Notes under the pieces: generated by a model | The model's database searches: none | What the model was told of the DNA's origin: nothing | Seen by the model: the letters and a program-made list of their open reading frames with translations, nothing else | NCBI GenBank assembly: GCA_021818335.1 | Contig: JAKAEJ010000001.1 | Location: 45,644-109,643 of the forward strand | DNA: 64,000 nucleotides | Source of the DNA: Pseudomonadota bacterium | GTDB lineage: Bacteria; Pseudomonadota; Gammaproteobacteria; Xanthomonadales; Rhodanobacteraceae | Reading direction: 5' to 3' | Made by a program: the position numbers and the translations under genes | Shown: positions 27,634 through 39,860 of the stretch, in pieces | Layout: each line of letters opens with the position of its first letter | How positions within the stretch are numbered: position 1 is the stretch's first letter

Positions 27634-28500
27634 TCAGGAGCGCTCGATTGGCCGGTCCAAGTCGCTGACCCATCCACTCCACGATGGCGGATAAAGCCGG
27701 GATCCGCTCAGCCCGGCGTGCTCCATGGCCAGCAAGTTATGGCAAGCAGAGACGCCGGACCCGCAGCTGTGGACCACGCGTGATGGATCAGCGCCCGCGA
27801 GCAACGCTTGCCACTCTGCGCGCAACGCTACGGCCGGCTTGAAGCGTCCATCAGCATCGAGATTGCTCGAGTACGGCCTGTTACGCGCGCCGGGAATGTG
27901 TCCTGCCCGAGGATCGATGGGCTCGACTTCTCCCCGATAGCGCTCGGGCGCGCGCGCATCGACGATGATCGCTGTGTGGTCGCGCACAATCCGCTCCATT
28001 TCGGCCGAGTCCACCATGGCATCCGCATCGAAACGGTTGGCAAACGCCAGCGCGGACGGATGAGGCGCGGGACGGTCCGGCGCTTCACGCTCCTGGGCGA
28101 GACCCGCATCGGTCCATGCGCGCCAGCCACCGTCAAGAACCGCCGCAGGCTGCCCGAGCAACCGCAGCATCCACCACAATCGCGCCGCACCAATGGCGCC
28201 GGCATGCGCATCGTAGGCGACGACTGGGAGTCCTGGACGCCAGCCCCATCGCGCCAGCGTGCCGATGAACGCGCGTGCGTCGGGTAGTGGATGCCGCCCC
28301 ATACCCTCCGATTTCCGCGACGGGTCGGACAGGTCCCTGTCGAGATCCGCATACACGGCACCGGGAAGATGGCCGGCAGAATAGGCTCGCGCTCCGGCCT
28401 CGGGATCGGCCAGATCGAAGCGACAGTCGACTATCAGTGCTTGATCGGGGTCCAGGGCTGCAAGGTACTCGGGAGCGATCAGAGTTCGTGGGATATCCAT
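27634..28500 (-). CDS. sseA: sulfurtransferase, 3-mercaptopyruvate type
   Basis: A 288-residue protein made of two rhodanese domains (about 1-140 and 155-288). The C-terminal active-site loop reads VVHSCGSGVSACHNLLAM; CGSGV(S/T)A is the signature of 3-mercaptopyruvate sulfurtransferases rather than thiosulfate rhodaneses (CRKGVTA). LIVDCRFDLADPEAGARAYSAGHLPGAVYADLDRDL is the N-terminal domain hallmark. The start at 28500 overlaps the Nudix gene by 22 bases. Confidence 0.9.
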   Translation of the reverse strand: MDIPRTLIAPEYLAALDPDQALIVDCRFDLADPEAGARAYSAGHLPGAVYADLDRDLSDPSRKSEGMGRHPLPDARAFIGTLARWGWRPGLPVVAYDAHAGAIGAARLWWMLRLLGQPAAVLDGGWRAWTDAGLAQEREAPDRPAPHPSALAFANRFDADAMVDSAEMERIVRDHTAIIVDARAPERYRGEVEPIDPRAGHIPGARNRPYSSNLDADGRFKPAVALRAEWQALLAGADPSRVVHSCGSGVSACHNLLAMEHAGLSGSRLYPPSWSGWVSDLDRPIERS

Positions 28501-29102
28501 GGCGTCTCCATGCGCAGCAACAAATTGTGAAGGATCCCGGCCGTCGCACCCCAAATCAGGCGTTCACCGAATCGGTACTCATGGATGAGGCGAATCCGCC
28601 CCAACGCCTCGACTTGCCGCGCACTATGGTGGCCGGGGTCCCGTAGCCACGCGAGCGGCACTTCGAACACCTCCGCAACTTCGTCGGGATTGGCGCGTGC
28701 ACGGAATTCGCCCGAGATGCGTGCCACCACCGGGGTCACGCTGTAGCCACTAATGGTGTCGAAGCAGTCCAGATAGCCCAGCACGCGCACCGCCTGCGCG
28801 TCCAGTCCGATTTCCTCGTTGCTTTCGCGAAGCGCAGTGGCTAACGCATCAGCATCAGCGGCATCGCGGCGGCCACCGGGGAAGCTGACCTGTCCCGCAT
28901 GCTGGCGCAGTCCTTCCACGCGCTGGGTGAACAGCACGTTCAGTCCCGTCGTACGCAGGCACAAGGGCACAAGGACCGATGCGGGGATCAATGGGCCATC
29001 ACCGAGGACGTCGGCCAATTCAGCGCGGTTCCATCCCGGTGGCTTTGGCGGCGCATGCAGGGGATGCAGCGCCAGAAGGAGGTCATTTTCAGTCGGATCC
29101 AC
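28479..29102 (-). CDS. Nudix hydrolase, CoA pyrophosphatase type
   Basis: A 207-residue Nudix protein. The CoA-specific UPF0035 motif LFTQRVEGLRQHAGQVSFPGGRRDAADAD precedes the Nudix box ALRESNEEIGLDAQAVRVLGYLD (Arg-Glu..Glu-Glu metal ligands). Such enzymes cut CoA to phosphopantetheine and adenosine 3',5'-bisphosphate. Start is GTG 29102, 14 bases inside the DUF1289 gene. Confidence 0.9.
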   Translation of the reverse strand: MDPTENDLLLALHPLHAPPKPPGWNRAELADVLGDGPLIPASVLVPLCLRTTGLNVLFTQRVEGLRQHAGQVSFPGGRRDAADADALATALRESNEEIGLDAQAVRVLGYLDCFDTISGYSVTPVVARISGEFRARANPDEVAEVFEVPLAWLRDPGHHSARQVEALGRIRLIHEYRFGERLIWGATAGILHNLLLRMETPWISHEL

Positions 29103-29283
29103 GACGCACCCGACGCTGCGGCAAGACCTCGCGCATCAGATGCTGACGCTCAGCCTCGCTCATGCGCGACCATCTGGCAATTTCGGCGAGACTGCGCCGG
29201 CAACCCATGCACAGGTTCTCGCGGTCAAGCCGGCAGATGCCGCTGCAAGGGGTCGATGCGTTTGCAACATCAGCGTGGGCCAT
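29089..29283 (-). CDS. DUF1289 family protein (64 aa)
   Basis: A 64-residue protein with CSGICRLDRENLCMGCRRSLAEIARWSRMSEAERQHLM, the DUF1289 pattern with four cysteines likely binding a metal (C13, C17, C25, C28 by position). Function unknown. It leads a three-gene overlapping set with the Nudix hydrolase and sulfurtransferase, 99 bp after ilvM, and may be transcribed by read-through from the BCAA operon. Confidence 0.88.
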   Translation of the reverse strand: MAHADVANASTPCSGICRLDRENLCMGCRRSLAEIARWSRMSEAERQHLMREVLPQRRVRRGSD

Positions 29284-29382
29284 GTTGCAAGTTTAGTGCG
29301 GGTGCGGCCCCGAATGCGCGATCGGCGGGGCTCGTTCGGCATCTACAGGCTCATGTCTTTGCATTTCGGGGACCGAACGCGT

Positions 29383-29607
29383 TCACGCGACGCAGACTTT
29401 GCGAACTTCGTGAAGACGCAGCAATTGGCGCGCCAGAAGCGCGACATCGCGCGCGCTCTCCACTGTCATTGCAACATGGCACTGCGCGGAGTCGACGACC
29501 TCGGCGTGAACTGCGCATACCCGGAATCCGCGCCGCTCTGCCGTGCCAAGCAGACGCTGCAGCGCACCCTCGGTGTCCAACAGGGTGACGAGCAATTTTT
29601 GTTTCAT
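29383..29607 (-). CDS. ilvM: acetolactate synthase II small (regulatory) subunit, ACT domain
   Basis: A 74-residue single ACT domain ([37 protein letters not shown]...[12 protein letters not shown]), the IlvM type rather than the longer IlvH/IlvN type. It binds and activates the large subunit encoded immediately upstream (ATGA overlap). Last gene of the BCAA operon. Confidence 0.9.
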   Translation of the reverse strand: MKQKLLVTLLDTEGALQRLLGTAERRGFRVCAVHAEVVDSAQCHVAMTVESARDVALLARQLLRLHEVRKVCVA

Positions 29608-31292
29608 GCCGCAGATTCCATCATTTCACCATTGGACTTACCGGGTGGAACCAATGGCCAGACGTTGGCGCGCGGATCGATGCGAACATGGCACAGGATC
29701 GGCCCCGTGGCAGCGAGCACTCGTTCGATCGCCGCCGGCACTTCATCGCGACGATTGATGGAAAAAGCCGCGATGCCGAATGCTCTCGCAAGCGCCACGA
29801 AATCCGGGTTGTCGGATAGGTCGACCTCGCTGTAACGCTCCTCGAAAAACAACTCCTGCCATTGTCTGACCATGCCTAGGCAGCCGTTGTCCAGCAGTAC
29901 GATCTTTACCGGAATGCCGTACCGACGTGCCGTGGCAAGCTCCTGCAAATTCATCATGATTGATCCGTCGCCACTGATGCAGATCACGCGTGCATCGGGG
30001 CAGGCAAGTTGTGCGCCAAGCGCGGCTGGCAACCCGTAGCCCATGGTGCCGAGTCCACCGCTCGTCAGATGGCGATTGCAGGCATTGATGCGCCAATGCT
30101 GTGCAACCCACATCTGGTGCTGGCCGACATCACAGGCAACGATGGCCCCCGGTCCTGCTGCACGGGACAGGTCGTGCAGCAATGCCGGGGCATACACGTC
30201 GTCACCAGGGGCATCGTAACGGTTTGCATAGAGCCTCCGGAGCGACGCACAGTGCGCGCGCCAGTCCTCAGTCGCCACGGGTGAACGCTGCGCCAAGATC
30301 GGCAAGAGCTGCGCAAGCGGGCCGCGCAACGCGACGTCGGCGCCGCGTAGCTTCCCGATCTCGGCGGCGTCGGCATCGATGTGCAGGACGCGAGCGCCCG
30401 GTGCGAACGTCTCCAGCTTGCCGGTTGCACGATCATCAAACCTCGCTCCAAGTGCTACGAGCAGATCGCAACACTGGACGGCGTGATTGGCGGCGGGACT
30501 CCCATGCATGCCCAACATCCCCATTAATTCCGGCGCATCTGGATCGAGCGCGCCCAGCCCCTTGAGGGTACAGACCGCCGGCACCCCAGTCGCCGCCACG
30601 AAGTCCCGCAGCGCCATCTCGGCACGGGCAATGCCGACGCCACCACCGACGTAAAGGAGTGGCCTCGCGCTCCGCGACAGCAGCGAGATCGCGGCATCGA
30701 TGTCGACCGCACGAGCCGGTTGGACTCCCGAATCCTCGCGGGAACGCGACGGCGTTGCAGTGCCGCGCGCAAGTTGCACGTCCTTCGGAAGGTCGATAAG
30801 GACCGGACCCGGTCTGCCGCCGCGGGCAATGGCACACGCCTCGTGGACCGTCGCCGCCACGTCGGCCGCGCAACGCACGATGAAACTGTGTTTGACCACC
30901 GGCAGGCTCATGCCAAAAATGTCGACTTCCTGAAATGCATCGGTGCCCATCAGCGCACTGGACACCTGTCCGGTAATGGCCAGCATCGGCACGGAGTCCA
31001 TGAACGCGTTGGCGATGCCGGTCAGAAGGTTGGTTGCTCCCGGGCCCGAGGTGGCCATGCACACGCCTATGCGGCCGCTCGCTCGCGCGTAGCCATCGGC
31101 AGCTAGCGCCGCGCCCTGTTCGTGGCGCACCAGGATGTGGCGAAGACGGCTATCGACCAACGCGTCGTACACCGGCATGATGGCCCCGCCGGGGTAGCCG
31201 AAGACGGTATCCACACCCTCCGCCTCCAAGGCCGAGACGAGCCACTCCGCGCCACTGCGCACAACCATATCCGGTGGACCGGCGTTGTCCAT
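29604..31292 (-). CDS. ilvG: acetolactate synthase large subunit
   Basis: A 562-residue thiamine-diphosphate enzyme that makes acetolactate or acetohydroxybutyrate, the first common BCAA step. Seen: [20 protein letters not shown], the catalytic Glu in [33 protein letters not shown], and the ThDP motif [18 protein letters not shown]...[16 protein letters not shown]. Start at 31292 (MDNAGPPD) leaves one base after the ilvC stop. Unlike E. coli K-12 ilvG the frame is intact. Confidence 0.96.
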   Translation of the reverse strand: MDNAGPPDMVVRSGAEWLVSALEAEGVDTVFGYPGGAIMPVYDALVDSRLRHILVRHEQGAALAADGYARASGRIGVCMATSGPGATNLLTGIANAFMDSVPMLAITGQVSSALMGTDAFQEVDIFGMSLPVVKHSFIVRCAADVAATVHEACAIARGGRPGPVLIDLPKDVQLARGTATPSRSREDSGVQPARAVDIDAAISLLSRSARPLLYVGGGVGIARAEMALRDFVAATGVPAVCTLKGLGALDPDAPELMGMLGMHGSPAANHAVQCCDLLVALGARFDDRATGKLETFAPGARVLHIDADAAEIGKLRGADVALRGPLAQLLPILAQRSPVATEDWRAHCASLRRLYANRYDAPGDDVYAPALLHDLSRAAGPGAIVACDVGQHQMWVAQHWRINACNRHLTSGGLGTMGYGLPAALGAQLACPDARVICISGDGSIMMNLQELATARRYGIPVKIVLLDNGCLGMVRQWQELFFEERYSEVDLSDNPDFVALARAFGIAAFSINRRDEVPAAIERVLAATGPILCHVRIDPRANVWPLVPPGKSNGEMMESAA

Positions 31293-31293
31293 T

Positions 31294-32331
<1,038 letters not shown>

Positions 32332-32368
32332 TGTCGTCGTCTCCTCGAAAAACTGCTTGTTTGGAAAT

Positions 32369-34051
32369 TCAATCCGCTTCCGTAATGGCCCCGCGCGCCG
32401 CGGAGCCCACCATGCGCGCGTACTTGGCTAGCGCGCCTCGCCGAACCGTTGACGGGCGGGCTACCCAGGTCGCACGACGGCTGTCGAGATCGGCGAGCGC
32501 GTCAATTCGGCGCGTCTCCCCATCGATGCGTATCCGGTCACCTTCGGCGAGCAGGGCGATCGGCCCTCCACGCGCCGCCTCGGGCGCCATGTGACCGACC
32601 ATCACGCCATGGGTCGCACCGCTGAATCGGCCATCGGTTATCAGTGCAACAGTGCCGCCAAGTCCGCGGCCAACCAGCGCAGCGGTTACCGCCAGTATTT
32701 CGCGCATGCCCGGACCTCCAGCAGGCCCCTCGTTCCGGATCACGACGACATCGCCCTCGCGGATCGCTCCGGCCTGAACCGCCGCAAACGCTCCGGCTTC
32801 GTCCTCGAATACGCGCGCCGGCCCCTCGAAAAATGTCCGGCCCTCGCCGGCCAGCTTGAGGATGCAGCCCTCCGGGGCAAGGTTCCCGTACAGAATGGCA
32901 AATCCCCCGCGCGACTTGAGAGCTCGTGAAACCGGTCGCACGACGCCGTGGTCCGACTGCGGTTCGGGAGCCTCCGCGATTTCAGTGAAGAGGCTGCGGC
33001 CGGTTACGGTCCACGAGTCCTCGAGCAAGCCCGCTGCATGCAATTCCCGCGCGACTGCCATCGTTCCGCCTGCAGCGCTCAGTTCGACCGCGGTATAGCG
33101 GCCGGCAGGCTTGAGGTCCGCAATGACGGGCGTTGAGCGCGACGCATCCTCGAAGTCCTCCAAAGTCAGTGGCACATCGGCTTCGTGGGCAATAGCGAGC
33201 AGATGCAGTACGGCATTGGTCGAGCCTGCGGTCGCCGACACCATCCGTGCCGCGTTTCGAAACGCAGCCGGCGTCAAGACGCTGCGCGGCACAAGCCCCT
33301 CCCGCAAAAGCTCCATGAGGCGTTGGCCACAACGCCGTGCGACATCCAGCTTGCTCGGATCCGTCGCTGGAACGTCGTTGGAGCCTGGAATGGATAGCCC
33401 CAATGCCGTCAGCACCATGGCCATGGTGTTGGCGGTGAATTGGCCGCCACATGCCCCGGCGCCCGGGCACGCATGTGTTTCAACGTCCCGCAATCCAGCG
33501 TCATCGAGCTTGCCGGCGCCATGCGCACCGACTGCTTCGAATACGTCCTGGACCGTCAGATGCCGCCTTCCCAGAACGCCATGCGCAATGCTTCCGCCAT
33601 ACAACGCAAGCCCGGGCACATTCATGCGGGCCAGCGCCATCGCCGCAGCGGGGATGGTCTTGTCGCATCCACACAGGACAAGCACGGCATCAAGACTATG
33701 TCCCTGCACCGCCAGTTCGATTGAATCGGCGATCACCTCGCGCGATACCAGGGATGCGCGCATGCCCGGCGTGCCCATGGCAATGCCATCGGTAACCGCG
33801 ATGGTGTTGAATTCGACGGGGGTGCCGCCTGCCGCGCGAACCCCGTCCGCGGCAGCAGCGGCTAGCTTTCGAAGATTGAGGTTGCAAGGTGAAACGTCCG
33901 ACCATGTGTGCACAATGGCCACGAGCGGTCGAGCGAGCGCCGCGTCATCCAGCCCTGTTGCGCGCAGCATGGCGCGCGCCGGAGCACGATCGGGGCCACG
34001 CTTGATGGCGTCGCTGCGCAGGCTTGCGACCTTCTGTTCGCGCTGGCTCAT
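32369..34051 (-). CDS. ilvD: dihydroxy-acid dehydratase
   Basis: A 560-residue Fe-S dehydratase. Cluster and metal motifs: [60 protein letters not shown], and the C-terminal [42 protein letters not shown] resembles the [2Fe-2S] plant/actinobacterial-type enzyme more than the [4Fe-4S] E. coli type (inference). Start at 34051 overlaps the leuB stop by ATGA. Confidence 0.95.
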   Translation of the reverse strand: MSQREQKVASLRSDAIKRGPDRAPARAMLRATGLDDAALARPLVAIVHTWSDVSPCNLNLRKLAAAAADGVRAAGGTPVEFNTIAVTDGIAMGTPGMRASLVSREVIADSIELAVQGHSLDAVLVLCGCDKTIPAAAMALARMNVPGLALYGGSIAHGVLGRRHLTVQDVFEAVGAHGAGKLDDAGLRDVETHACPGAGACGGQFTANTMAMVLTALGLSIPGSNDVPATDPSKLDVARRCGQRLMELLREGLVPRSVLTPAAFRNAARMVSATAGSTNAVLHLLAIAHEADVPLTLEDFEDASRSTPVIADLKPAGRYTAVELSAAGGTMAVARELHAAGLLEDSWTVTGRSLFTEIAEAPEPQSDHGVVRPVSRALKSRGGFAILYGNLAPEGCILKLAGEGRTFFEGPARVFEDEAGAFAAVQAGAIREGDVVVIRNEGPAGGPGMREILAVTAALVGRGLGGTVALITDGRFSGATHGVMVGHMAPEAARGGPIALLAEGDRIRIDGETRRIDALADLDSRRATWVARPSTVRRGALAKYARMVGSAARGAITEAD

Positions 34052-35145
34052 GCGCGTGCCACCGATGCGTCCACCGCGGATTGCGACCACAAATGGCCCG
34101 TTACCGCACTGGCAAGTTCGGCCGTCGAATGATGTCCGCCAACGTCCGGGGTCAATACGCCCTCATCCAACGCGAGCCACAGGGCACTCTCAAGCGCCGA
34201 TGCGGCGGCCTTCATGCCCAGGGAATGACGCAACAGCATCGCAGCGCTCGCGATGGCACCCGATGGGTTTGCAATTCCCAGCCCTGCGATGTCGGGTGCC
34301 GAACCATGGATGGGCTCGTAAAGGCCGCGCGCCCCTTCGCCCAGCGATGCCGATGGCAGCAGGCCAAGCGAGCCGGCAACGGCCGCTGCCTCGTCAGTGA
34401 GGATGTCGCCAAAGAGGTTTTCGCTGACGATGACGTCAAAGCTGCTCGGACGCGTCAGCAGCAGCATCGCCATTGAATCCACCAACTGGTGCTCGAGCTG
34501 CACGTCCGCGTATTCGGAAGCCAGGCGTTGCGCTGTTTCTCGCCATAGGCGCGATGTTTCCAGCACGTTTGCCTTGTCGACCGAAGTGAGCTTGCGGCGT
34601 CTTTGCCGCGCCAACTCGAAGGCGCGTCGAAGCACGCGTTCGATTTCCATCGAACTGTAGCGGCACAAGTCGCTCGCAACCTCCGCATCTCGCTTTTTTT
34701 CACCGAAATAGATGCCTCCCGTCAGCTCGCGAACGAACACGAGGTCAACCTGACGCAAGCGCTCGGGCCGCAAAGGCGAATACTGCGCGACTCGCGGATG
34801 CACCTGGACCGGGCGGATATTCGCGTAGACGCCCATCGCGGCGCGAAGCGACAACAGTCCCTGTTCGGGCCTCACCGGCGCGCGCGGGTCCGACCATTTG
34901 GGCCCACCAACCGCCCCGAGTAGGACGGCATCGCTGGCCAGACACGCCAGGCGCGTGGCCTCGGGAAGCGCCACGCCACAGCTATCGATCGCGCAGCCGC
35001 CAATCGGGTGCTCACTGAAGGCGAGGCGAAGTCCGTAGATTTCCGCAGCGGCCTGCAGGCATTGAACGGCGGCGGAAACAACTTCGGGCCCTATTCCGTC
35101 GCCGGGAAGCAAGGCTATGTGGGCTGACTTCGGTACGGCGTTCAT
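34048..35145 (-). CDS. leuB: 3-isopropylmalate dehydrogenase
   Basis: A 365-residue NAD-dependent decarboxylating dehydrogenase of leucine synthesis: [12 protein letters not shown] at the N-terminus, [59 protein letters not shown] (catalytic Lys), and [28 protein letters not shown] (metal-binding Asp pair), [23 protein letters not shown]. Coupled by ATGA to leuD and ilvD. Confidence 0.96.
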   Translation of the reverse strand: MNAVPKSAHIALLPGDGIGPEVVSAAVQCLQAAAEIYGLRLAFSEHPIGGCAIDSCGVALPEATRLACLASDAVLLGAVGGPKWSDPRAPVRPEQGLLSLRAAMGVYANIRPVQVHPRVAQYSPLRPERLRQVDLVFVRELTGGIYFGEKKRDAEVASDLCRYSSMEIERVLRRAFELARQRRRKLTSVDKANVLETSRLWRETAQRLASEYADVQLEHQLVDSMAMLLLTRPSSFDVIVSENLFGDILTDEAAAVAGSLGLLPSASLGEGARGLYEPIHGSAPDIAGLGIANPSGAIASAAMLLRHSLGMKAAASALESALWLALDEGVLTPDVGGHHSTAELASAVTGHLWSQSAVDASVARA

Positions 35146-35717
35146 GCGAACTGTTCCTCGTAGCTTTGGATGGCAGCCTCATGGCGCTGCAGGAAACCAA
35201 GCTGGTCGATGCCCTCGACCAGACAGTGCCGGGCAAATGCATCGAGCGAGAATCCGAAGCGACCGCCATCCGGGAGCGCGATCTCGCCACCGGCGACGTC
35301 GATGCGCAGCTCGATGCCAGGGTGGCGCAGCAGGAATCGATGCTCCGGTGCATCCACGGTTATCGCGACGAGGCCATTCTTCAGCGCGTTGCTGCGGAAT
35401 ATGTCGGCGATCTCGCTGCTGATGACCGCTCGGAAGCCGGCATCCAGAAGTGCCCACGGTGCATGCTCGCGAGAGGACCCGCATCCGAAATTACGGCCGG
35501 CGACGAGGATCGCAGCTCCCATGGCTTCCGGGCGATTGAGCACGAACTCGGGGTCGGGCGTGCCGTCACTCCGGTAACGCCAGTCCTGGAATGCATGCCT
35601 TCCAAGGCCGGCGCGTGTTGTCGTGGTGAGGAAGCGCGCGGGAATGATGCGGTCGGTATCAATGTTCTCGTGAGCAAGCAGTACCGTTCGCGAATGGATG
35701 TGCCTGACGGGAGTCAT
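35142..35717 (-). CDS. leuD: 3-isopropylmalate dehydratase small subunit
   Basis: A 191-residue aconitase swivel-domain protein: [68 protein letters not shown]. Together with LeuC it isomerises 2- to 3-isopropylmalate. The true start is 35717 ([10 protein letters not shown]), in ATGA overlap with leuC. Confidence 0.95.
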   Translation of the reverse strand: MTPVRHIHSRTVLLAHENIDTDRIIPARFLTTTTRAGLGRHAFQDWRYRSDGTPDPEFVLNRPEAMGAAILVAGRNFGCGSSREHAPWALLDAGFRAVISSEIADIFRSNALKNGLVAITVDAPEHRFLLRHPGIELRIDVAGGEIALPDGGRFGFSLDAFARHCLVEGIDQLGFLQRHEAAIQSYEEQFA

Positions 35718-37129
35718 GCCACGGCCTCCTGTCCACCGAGCGACCGAGGGTCGGCGATGCAGCCAGCGATTGCCGCCGCGGCGGCGCTGGCGGGGCTCGC
35801 AAGAACCGTTCGCGCGCCAGGGCCCTGCCGGCCTTCGAAATTGCGGTTGCTGGTGCTCACCGCCAGGCGCCCGGGAGGCACGAAATCGCCGTTCATGGCG
35901 ATGCACATGGAGCAGCCGGGCTCACGCCACTCCGCGCCTGCTGCGCGGAAAATCCGATCAAGTCCCTCCTGCTCGGCAGCGCGCTTGACAGCCGCCGACC
36001 CGGGAACCACCAGCATCCGGACATGGCCCGCCAATTTCCGCCCCCGCAAAACGTCTGCGGCAGCACGCAGGTCGGACAGTCGGCCATTTGTGCAACTGCC
36101 GACGAACACGAGGTCAACGGGCGTTCCCGCAATCGGACTCCCGGCCCGCAGGCCCATGTAATCCAACGCACGCTGGTGCAGTGCGTTGCCCACCCGCGGC
36201 ACACGGGCATCGACATCGACAACCATGCCGGGATGGGTGCCGTAGCTGACCGTCGGACGCACTTCGGCAGCGTCGATCTCGACCACGCGATCGAAGCGTG
36301 CTCCCTGGTCGCTGTGCAACGCTTCCCACTGTGCTTGCGCGCTGGCCCAGTCCGCCCCCTTCGGGACCCGCGGCCGATCGCGCAACCAGGCCAATGTGGT
36401 CTCGTCGGGCGCGATCATCCCCGCACGTGCGCCGGCTTCGATGGACATGTTGCACACGGTCATCCGCTGCTCCATCGAGAGAGCGCGAATGCCCTCTCCA
36501 CGATATTCGATGACGCTGCCGGTGCCACCGTCGACGCCAATGCGACCGATGATGTGCAGGATCAGGTCCTTGGCATCCACACCGGGGGAGAGCCGGCCAC
36601 GGACTTCGATGGCCATGGCTTTCGGCTTTCGCTGCAGCAGGCACTGAGTGGCAAGTACGTGTCCGACCTCGCTGGTGCCGATGCCGAACGCGAGCGCGCC
36701 GAAGGCCCCGTGGGTACTGGTATGACTGTCCCCGCAAACGATCGTCATGCCCGGTTGGGTCACACCCAGTTCCGGTCCTATCACATGCACGATGCCGCGC
36801 GACGGATCATCCATGTCGAGGAGTTCGATGCCGAAATATCGACAGTTCTCGCGCATTGTCCGCACCTGCTGCTCCGCTTCCGGCGTGACGAATGGAATCG
36901 AGCCATCGGCAGAAACCGGCCGCGTCGGAATGGAGTGGTCCATGGTCGCCAACGTCCGGGCTGGCTGGCGTACGCGAAGGCCGCGCGTGCGTAGGTCGGC
37001 AAACGCCTGGGGCGATGTCACTTCATGAACAAGGTGGAGGTCAACGTAGAGGATCGCCGGGGTCGTCGGACTCTCCGCAGCGACTAGATGTGCATCCCAG
37101 ATCTTGTCCAGCAGAGTGCGCGCCGCCAT
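35714..37129 (-). CDS. leuC: 3-isopropylmalate dehydratase large subunit
   Basis: A 471-residue aconitase-fold [4Fe-4S] protein. [60 protein letters not shown], the cluster cysteines in [14 protein letters not shown] and [12 protein letters not shown], and [12 protein letters not shown] are all visible. ATG 37129 overlaps the ilvE stop (TGATG). Confidence 0.96.
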   Translation of the reverse strand: MAARTLLDKIWDAHLVAAESPTTPAILYVDLHLVHEVTSPQAFADLRTRGLRVRQPARTLATMDHSIPTRPVSADGSIPFVTPEAEQQVRTMRENCRYFGIELLDMDDPSRGIVHVIGPELGVTQPGMTIVCGDSHTSTHGAFGALAFGIGTSEVGHVLATQCLLQRKPKAMAIEVRGRLSPGVDAKDLILHIIGRIGVDGGTGSVIEYRGEGIRALSMEQRMTVCNMSIEAGARAGMIAPDETTLAWLRDRPRVPKGADWASAQAQWEALHSDQGARFDRVVEIDAAEVRPTVSYGTHPGMVVDVDARVPRVGNALHQRALDYMGLRAGSPIAGTPVDLVFVGSCTNGRLSDLRAAADVLRGRKLAGHVRMLVVPGSAAVKRAAEQEGLDRIFRAAGAEWREPGCSMCIAMNGDFVPPGRLAVSTSNRNFEGRQGPGARTVLASPASAAAAAIAGCIADPRSLGGQEAVA

Positions 37130-38094
37130 CACGCCACCTCGCACTGGTGCGTAGAGCTCGACGCGACGCTTTGTCGGAGTGGCGTCAACCATCCGTGCCG
37201 GTCGGCCGTGCGGCCGTTGAACAGCCCGAAAAATGCGTCCTGCAGAGCCCGAGTCACGGGCCCTGGGATTCCCGATCCGACCTGCTTGCGGTCGACCGAG
37301 CGCACGGGCGTTATCTCAGCAGCCGTGCCGGTCAGAAACACCTCGTCGGCGCCATACAGGAGCTCTCGCGGGAGATCGCTCTCGGAGACGGGAATGCCGA
37401 GTTCGGACGCAAGCGTCATCACGCTGTCCCGCGTTATCCCTGCAAGAATCCCAGCCGCCGCCGGGGGCGTATGGAGGCGGCCGCGCTGAACGATGAACAG
37501 GTTTTCGCCGGCGCCTTCACTGAGCAAGCCACCGGGTGCCAACGCGATGCCCTCGCCAAACCCGCCGCGCTTGGCTTCCTGGGCGATAAGCTGGCTGGAA
37601 AGGTAGTTGCCACCGGCCTTCGCTCCCGTTGGCAGCGTGTTGGGGGCCGGCCGGTGCCACGAGGAGACGCAGACATCGATGCCTTCGTGCACGCCAGCGC
37701 CATGCAAATTGCCCCATGGCAGCGCAATGATCGCCACCTCGACGGGAACATCAGGTTCCGGCGCGAGGCTGAAGGTAAATCCCGCGCGAAAGACAAGCGG
37801 CCTTACGTAGGCACTGTCCAGGCCATTGGCCAGCACAACGTCTGCGCAGGCTTGGTCGATCTCGTCCGGTGTATGCGGGATCGCTAGTTCGTAGATCCTC
37901 GCCGAACGGAAAAGACGTTCGGTGTGTTCGCGCAAGCGGAAGAACCTCGGACCCTCGGGGGTCGCGTACACACGCTCGCCCTCAAACACGGAGGATCCAT
38001 AGTGCAGGACATGCGCGCCGACGTGCACGGTAGCTTCATGCCAGGGTCTGATGCGGCCGTCATGCCAAAGATACGGAGCGGGCTTCATGGTCAT
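37129..38094 (-). CDS. ilvE: branched-chain amino-acid aminotransferase
   Basis: A 321-residue PLP class IV transaminase that makes Ile, Val and Leu from the keto acids. [35 protein letters not shown], the PLP-lysine region [37 protein letters not shown] and [15 protein letters not shown]. The start ([10 protein letters not shown], 38094; a second ATG at 38088) lies inside the 3' end of leuA with no clear SD, so translation is probably coupled. Its presence between leuA and leuC is unusual. Confidence 0.94.
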   Translation of the reverse strand: MTMKPAPYLWHDGRIRPWHEATVHVGAHVLHYGSSVFEGERVYATPEGPRFFRLREHTERLFRSARIYELAIPHTPDEIDQACADVVLANGLDSAYVRPLVFRAGFTFSLAPEPDVPVEVAIIALPWGNLHGAGVHEGIDVCVSSWHRPAPNTLPTGAKAGGNYLSSQLIAQEAKRGGFGEGIALAPGGLLSEGAGENLFIVQRGRLHTPPAAAGILAGITRDSVMTLASELGIPVSESDLPRELLYGADEVFLTGTAAEITPVRSVDRKQVGSGIPGPVTRALQDAFFGLFNGRTADRHGWLTPLRQSVASSSTHQCEVA

Positions 38095-39694
38095 GGGACA
38101 GGATTCCGTTTCGGTTGGAGGATGAAGGGGGAGAGAGACGCATGCGTGCAATACGGTTGACCACCTCAAGCATGGCGCGCGCAGCGGCTTCGACAATGTC
38201 CGTACTCGCCGCACGTCCCTGAAATTCCTGAGTGCCGTGGATCGCCCGGATCACGGCCTCGCCCTGCGCGCCGGCCCCGGTACCGATCGAGCGGACGCGC
38301 AGTTCCAGGATCTCGAGATCTTGTCCGGAGGCACGAACCAGCGCCGCGGTCACGGCATGCACGGGCCCACTGCCGGTTGCGGTCTCGCGCGCGTCATGGC
38401 CATCGCTATGGCGAAGATGCAAGGACGCGATGGAGGCACCTCCGACATAGGTACCGACATGCAGTGCGGCAAGCGACCATGGTCCGCCGGCATGCACGGG
38501 AGTACCCAACACCAGTGCCTCGACGTCTGCGTCAAGCACCTCGCGTTTGCGTTCAGCGGTCGACTTGAAGGCGGCGAATACCGCCTCGAAATCCGCATCG
38601 GCACAATGCAATCCGAGCTCCACGATGCGCTCTCGGAGCGCGTGCCGCCCACTGTGCCGTCCCAGCACAAGTCGAGTGCGCGGGAACCCGACGTCTTCGG
38701 CACGCATGATCTCGTAGGTTTCCCGGTTCGCGAGGACTCCGTGCTGATGGATCCCGGCCTCGTGCGCGAAGGCGTTGTCCCCCACGACTGCTTTGTTTCG
38801 AGCGACGTCCAGTCCGATCGTCGCACTGAGCGTCCGTGACGCACCGTAAAGACGCGTCGTGTCGATCGCTGTCGAGAGACCAAACCGGTCGGCACGCGTG
38901 CGCAGGGCCATCACGACTTCCTCCAGCGCCGCGTTCCCGGCACGCTCACCGATCCCATTGAGCGTGCATTCCACCTGTCGCGCGCCGGCATCGAGTGCAG
39001 CGAGGCTGTTGGCGACGCCCATGCCGAGGTCATCATGGCAGTGAGTGCTGAGCACTGCGTTTTCAACGCCCCGCACCTCGCGCCTAAGCCGAGCGAAAAG
39101 CGATGCGATTTCCCCCGGCGTCGTATAACCGACAGTGTCGGGCACATTGATGGTGCGTGCACCGGCGGCGATGACGGCGCCGAACACCTCGATCAGGAAT
39201 TCTGGTTCCGTGCGCAAGGCGTCCTCCGCCGAGAATTCGACGTCCTCACAAAGCGACTTGGCACGGATCACGGCGCGCACCGCGGTATCCAGAACTTGTG
39301 CACGCTCCATGCGAAGCTTGTGCTGACGGTGGATGGGGCTAGTGGCAAGAAAGAGGTGAATGCGCGCGGCGGTGGCCCCTTGCAACGCCCTTGCGGCAAC
39401 CACGATGTCGGATTCCTGGCATCGCGCCAAGGCACAGATCCGCGCGCTCCTCGTGGCTTTCGATACCGCATCCACGGCATCGGCATCGGCATCGGAGGCG
39501 GCAGGGAACCCCGCTTCGATGATGTCCACGCCGAGGTCTTGGAGCACTTGCGCCATCCGCAGCTTCTGCATGCGGGTCATGCTGCAGCCGGGCGCCTGCT
39601 CCCCATCACGCAACGTCGTGTCGAAGACCAGGACGCGGTCCGGTGGCGCTCCCGCTGAGAACGGTAGGGCCGGCGATGAAATGGGTGCTGCCAT
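38060..39694 (-). CDS. leuA: 2-isopropylmalate synthase
   Basis: A 544-residue enzyme joining acetyl-CoA and ketoisovalerate, first committed step to leucine. Catalytic domain: VFDTTLRDGEQAPGCSM, INVPDTVGYTTPGE, STHCHDDLGMGVANSLAALDAGARQVECTLNGIGERAGNAALEE; the linker HEAGIHQHGVL and a C-terminal allosteric domain (from ~400). ATG 39694 is preferred to an upstream TTG because GGAG lies 6 bases before it. The last ~12 residues overlap ilvE by 35 bases, a tail beyond the usual end. First structural gene of the operon, under the attenuator. Confidence 0.95.
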   Translation of the reverse strand: MAAPISSPALPFSAGAPPDRVLVFDTTLRDGEQAPGCSMTRMQKLRMAQVLQDLGVDIIEAGFPAASDADADAVDAVSKATRSARICALARCQESDIVVAARALQGATAARIHLFLATSPIHRQHKLRMERAQVLDTAVRAVIRAKSLCEDVEFSAEDALRTEPEFLIEVFGAVIAAGARTINVPDTVGYTTPGEIASLFARLRREVRGVENAVLSTHCHDDLGMGVANSLAALDAGARQVECTLNGIGERAGNAALEEVVMALRTRADRFGLSTAIDTTRLYGASRTLSATIGLDVARNKAVVGDNAFAHEAGIHQHGVLANRETYEIMRAEDVGFPRTRLVLGRHSGRHALRERIVELGLHCADADFEAVFAAFKSTAERKREVLDADVEALVLGTPVHAGGPWSLAALHVGTYVGGASIASLHLRHSDGHDARETATGSGPVHAVTAALVRASGQDLEILELRVRSIGTGAGAQGEAVIRAIHGTQEFQGRAASTDIVEAAARAMLEVVNRIARMRLSPPSSSNRNGILSHDHEARSVSLA

Positions 39695-39741
39695 GGACTG
39701 CTCCGAGATGTTGGACAACCGGGCAGCAGACGATGGGCAAC

Positions 39742-39775
39742 AAAAAACCCCGCTCCTTTGCGGGAGCGGGGTTTT
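39742..39775 (-). terminator. attenuator terminator hairpin before leuA
   Basis: On the minus strand the RNA reads CCCCGCTCC, a loop of CGCAAA, then GGAGCGGGG followed by six T (39742-39747). The stem pairs 39763-39771 with 39748-39756 perfectly and can extend with A-T pairs. It lies between the leader peptide stop and leuA, so it terminates transcription of the BCAA operon unless the antiterminator forms. Confidence 0.9.
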
Positions 39776-39860
39776 GGTGGTTCGTCTGCCGGAACTTTAG
39801 ACGCGCGACCTATCCCGCTCCCGAGGGGCTAATAAGAATGAGCGCAAGAAGGAAGAGCGG
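39742..39860 (-). promoter_or_regulatory. Leu/Ile-responsive transcription attenuator (mutually exclusive hairpins)
   Basis: Four RNA regions can be assigned. Region 1 is CCGCTC (39855-39860), just before the Leu/Ile codon run. Region 2 is CGGGAGCGGG (39814-39823), at the leader's last codons. Region 3 is CCCGCTCCCG (39761-39770), the 5' arm of the terminator. Region 4 is GGAGCGGGG (39748-39756). Regions 2 and 3 are complementary over all 10 bases, so a ribosome stalled on the Leu/Ile codons would free region 2 to form the antiterminator. A ribosome reaching the TAG at 39810-39812 covers region 2 and lets 3:4 terminate. Region 1 can also pair with region 2 (six bases). This matches classical his/leu/ilv attenuation. 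Confidence 0.88.

Noticed and set aside
29604..31292. ilvG frameshift as in E. coli K-12
   Set aside because: The frame is intact from start to stop with all ThDP motifs present.
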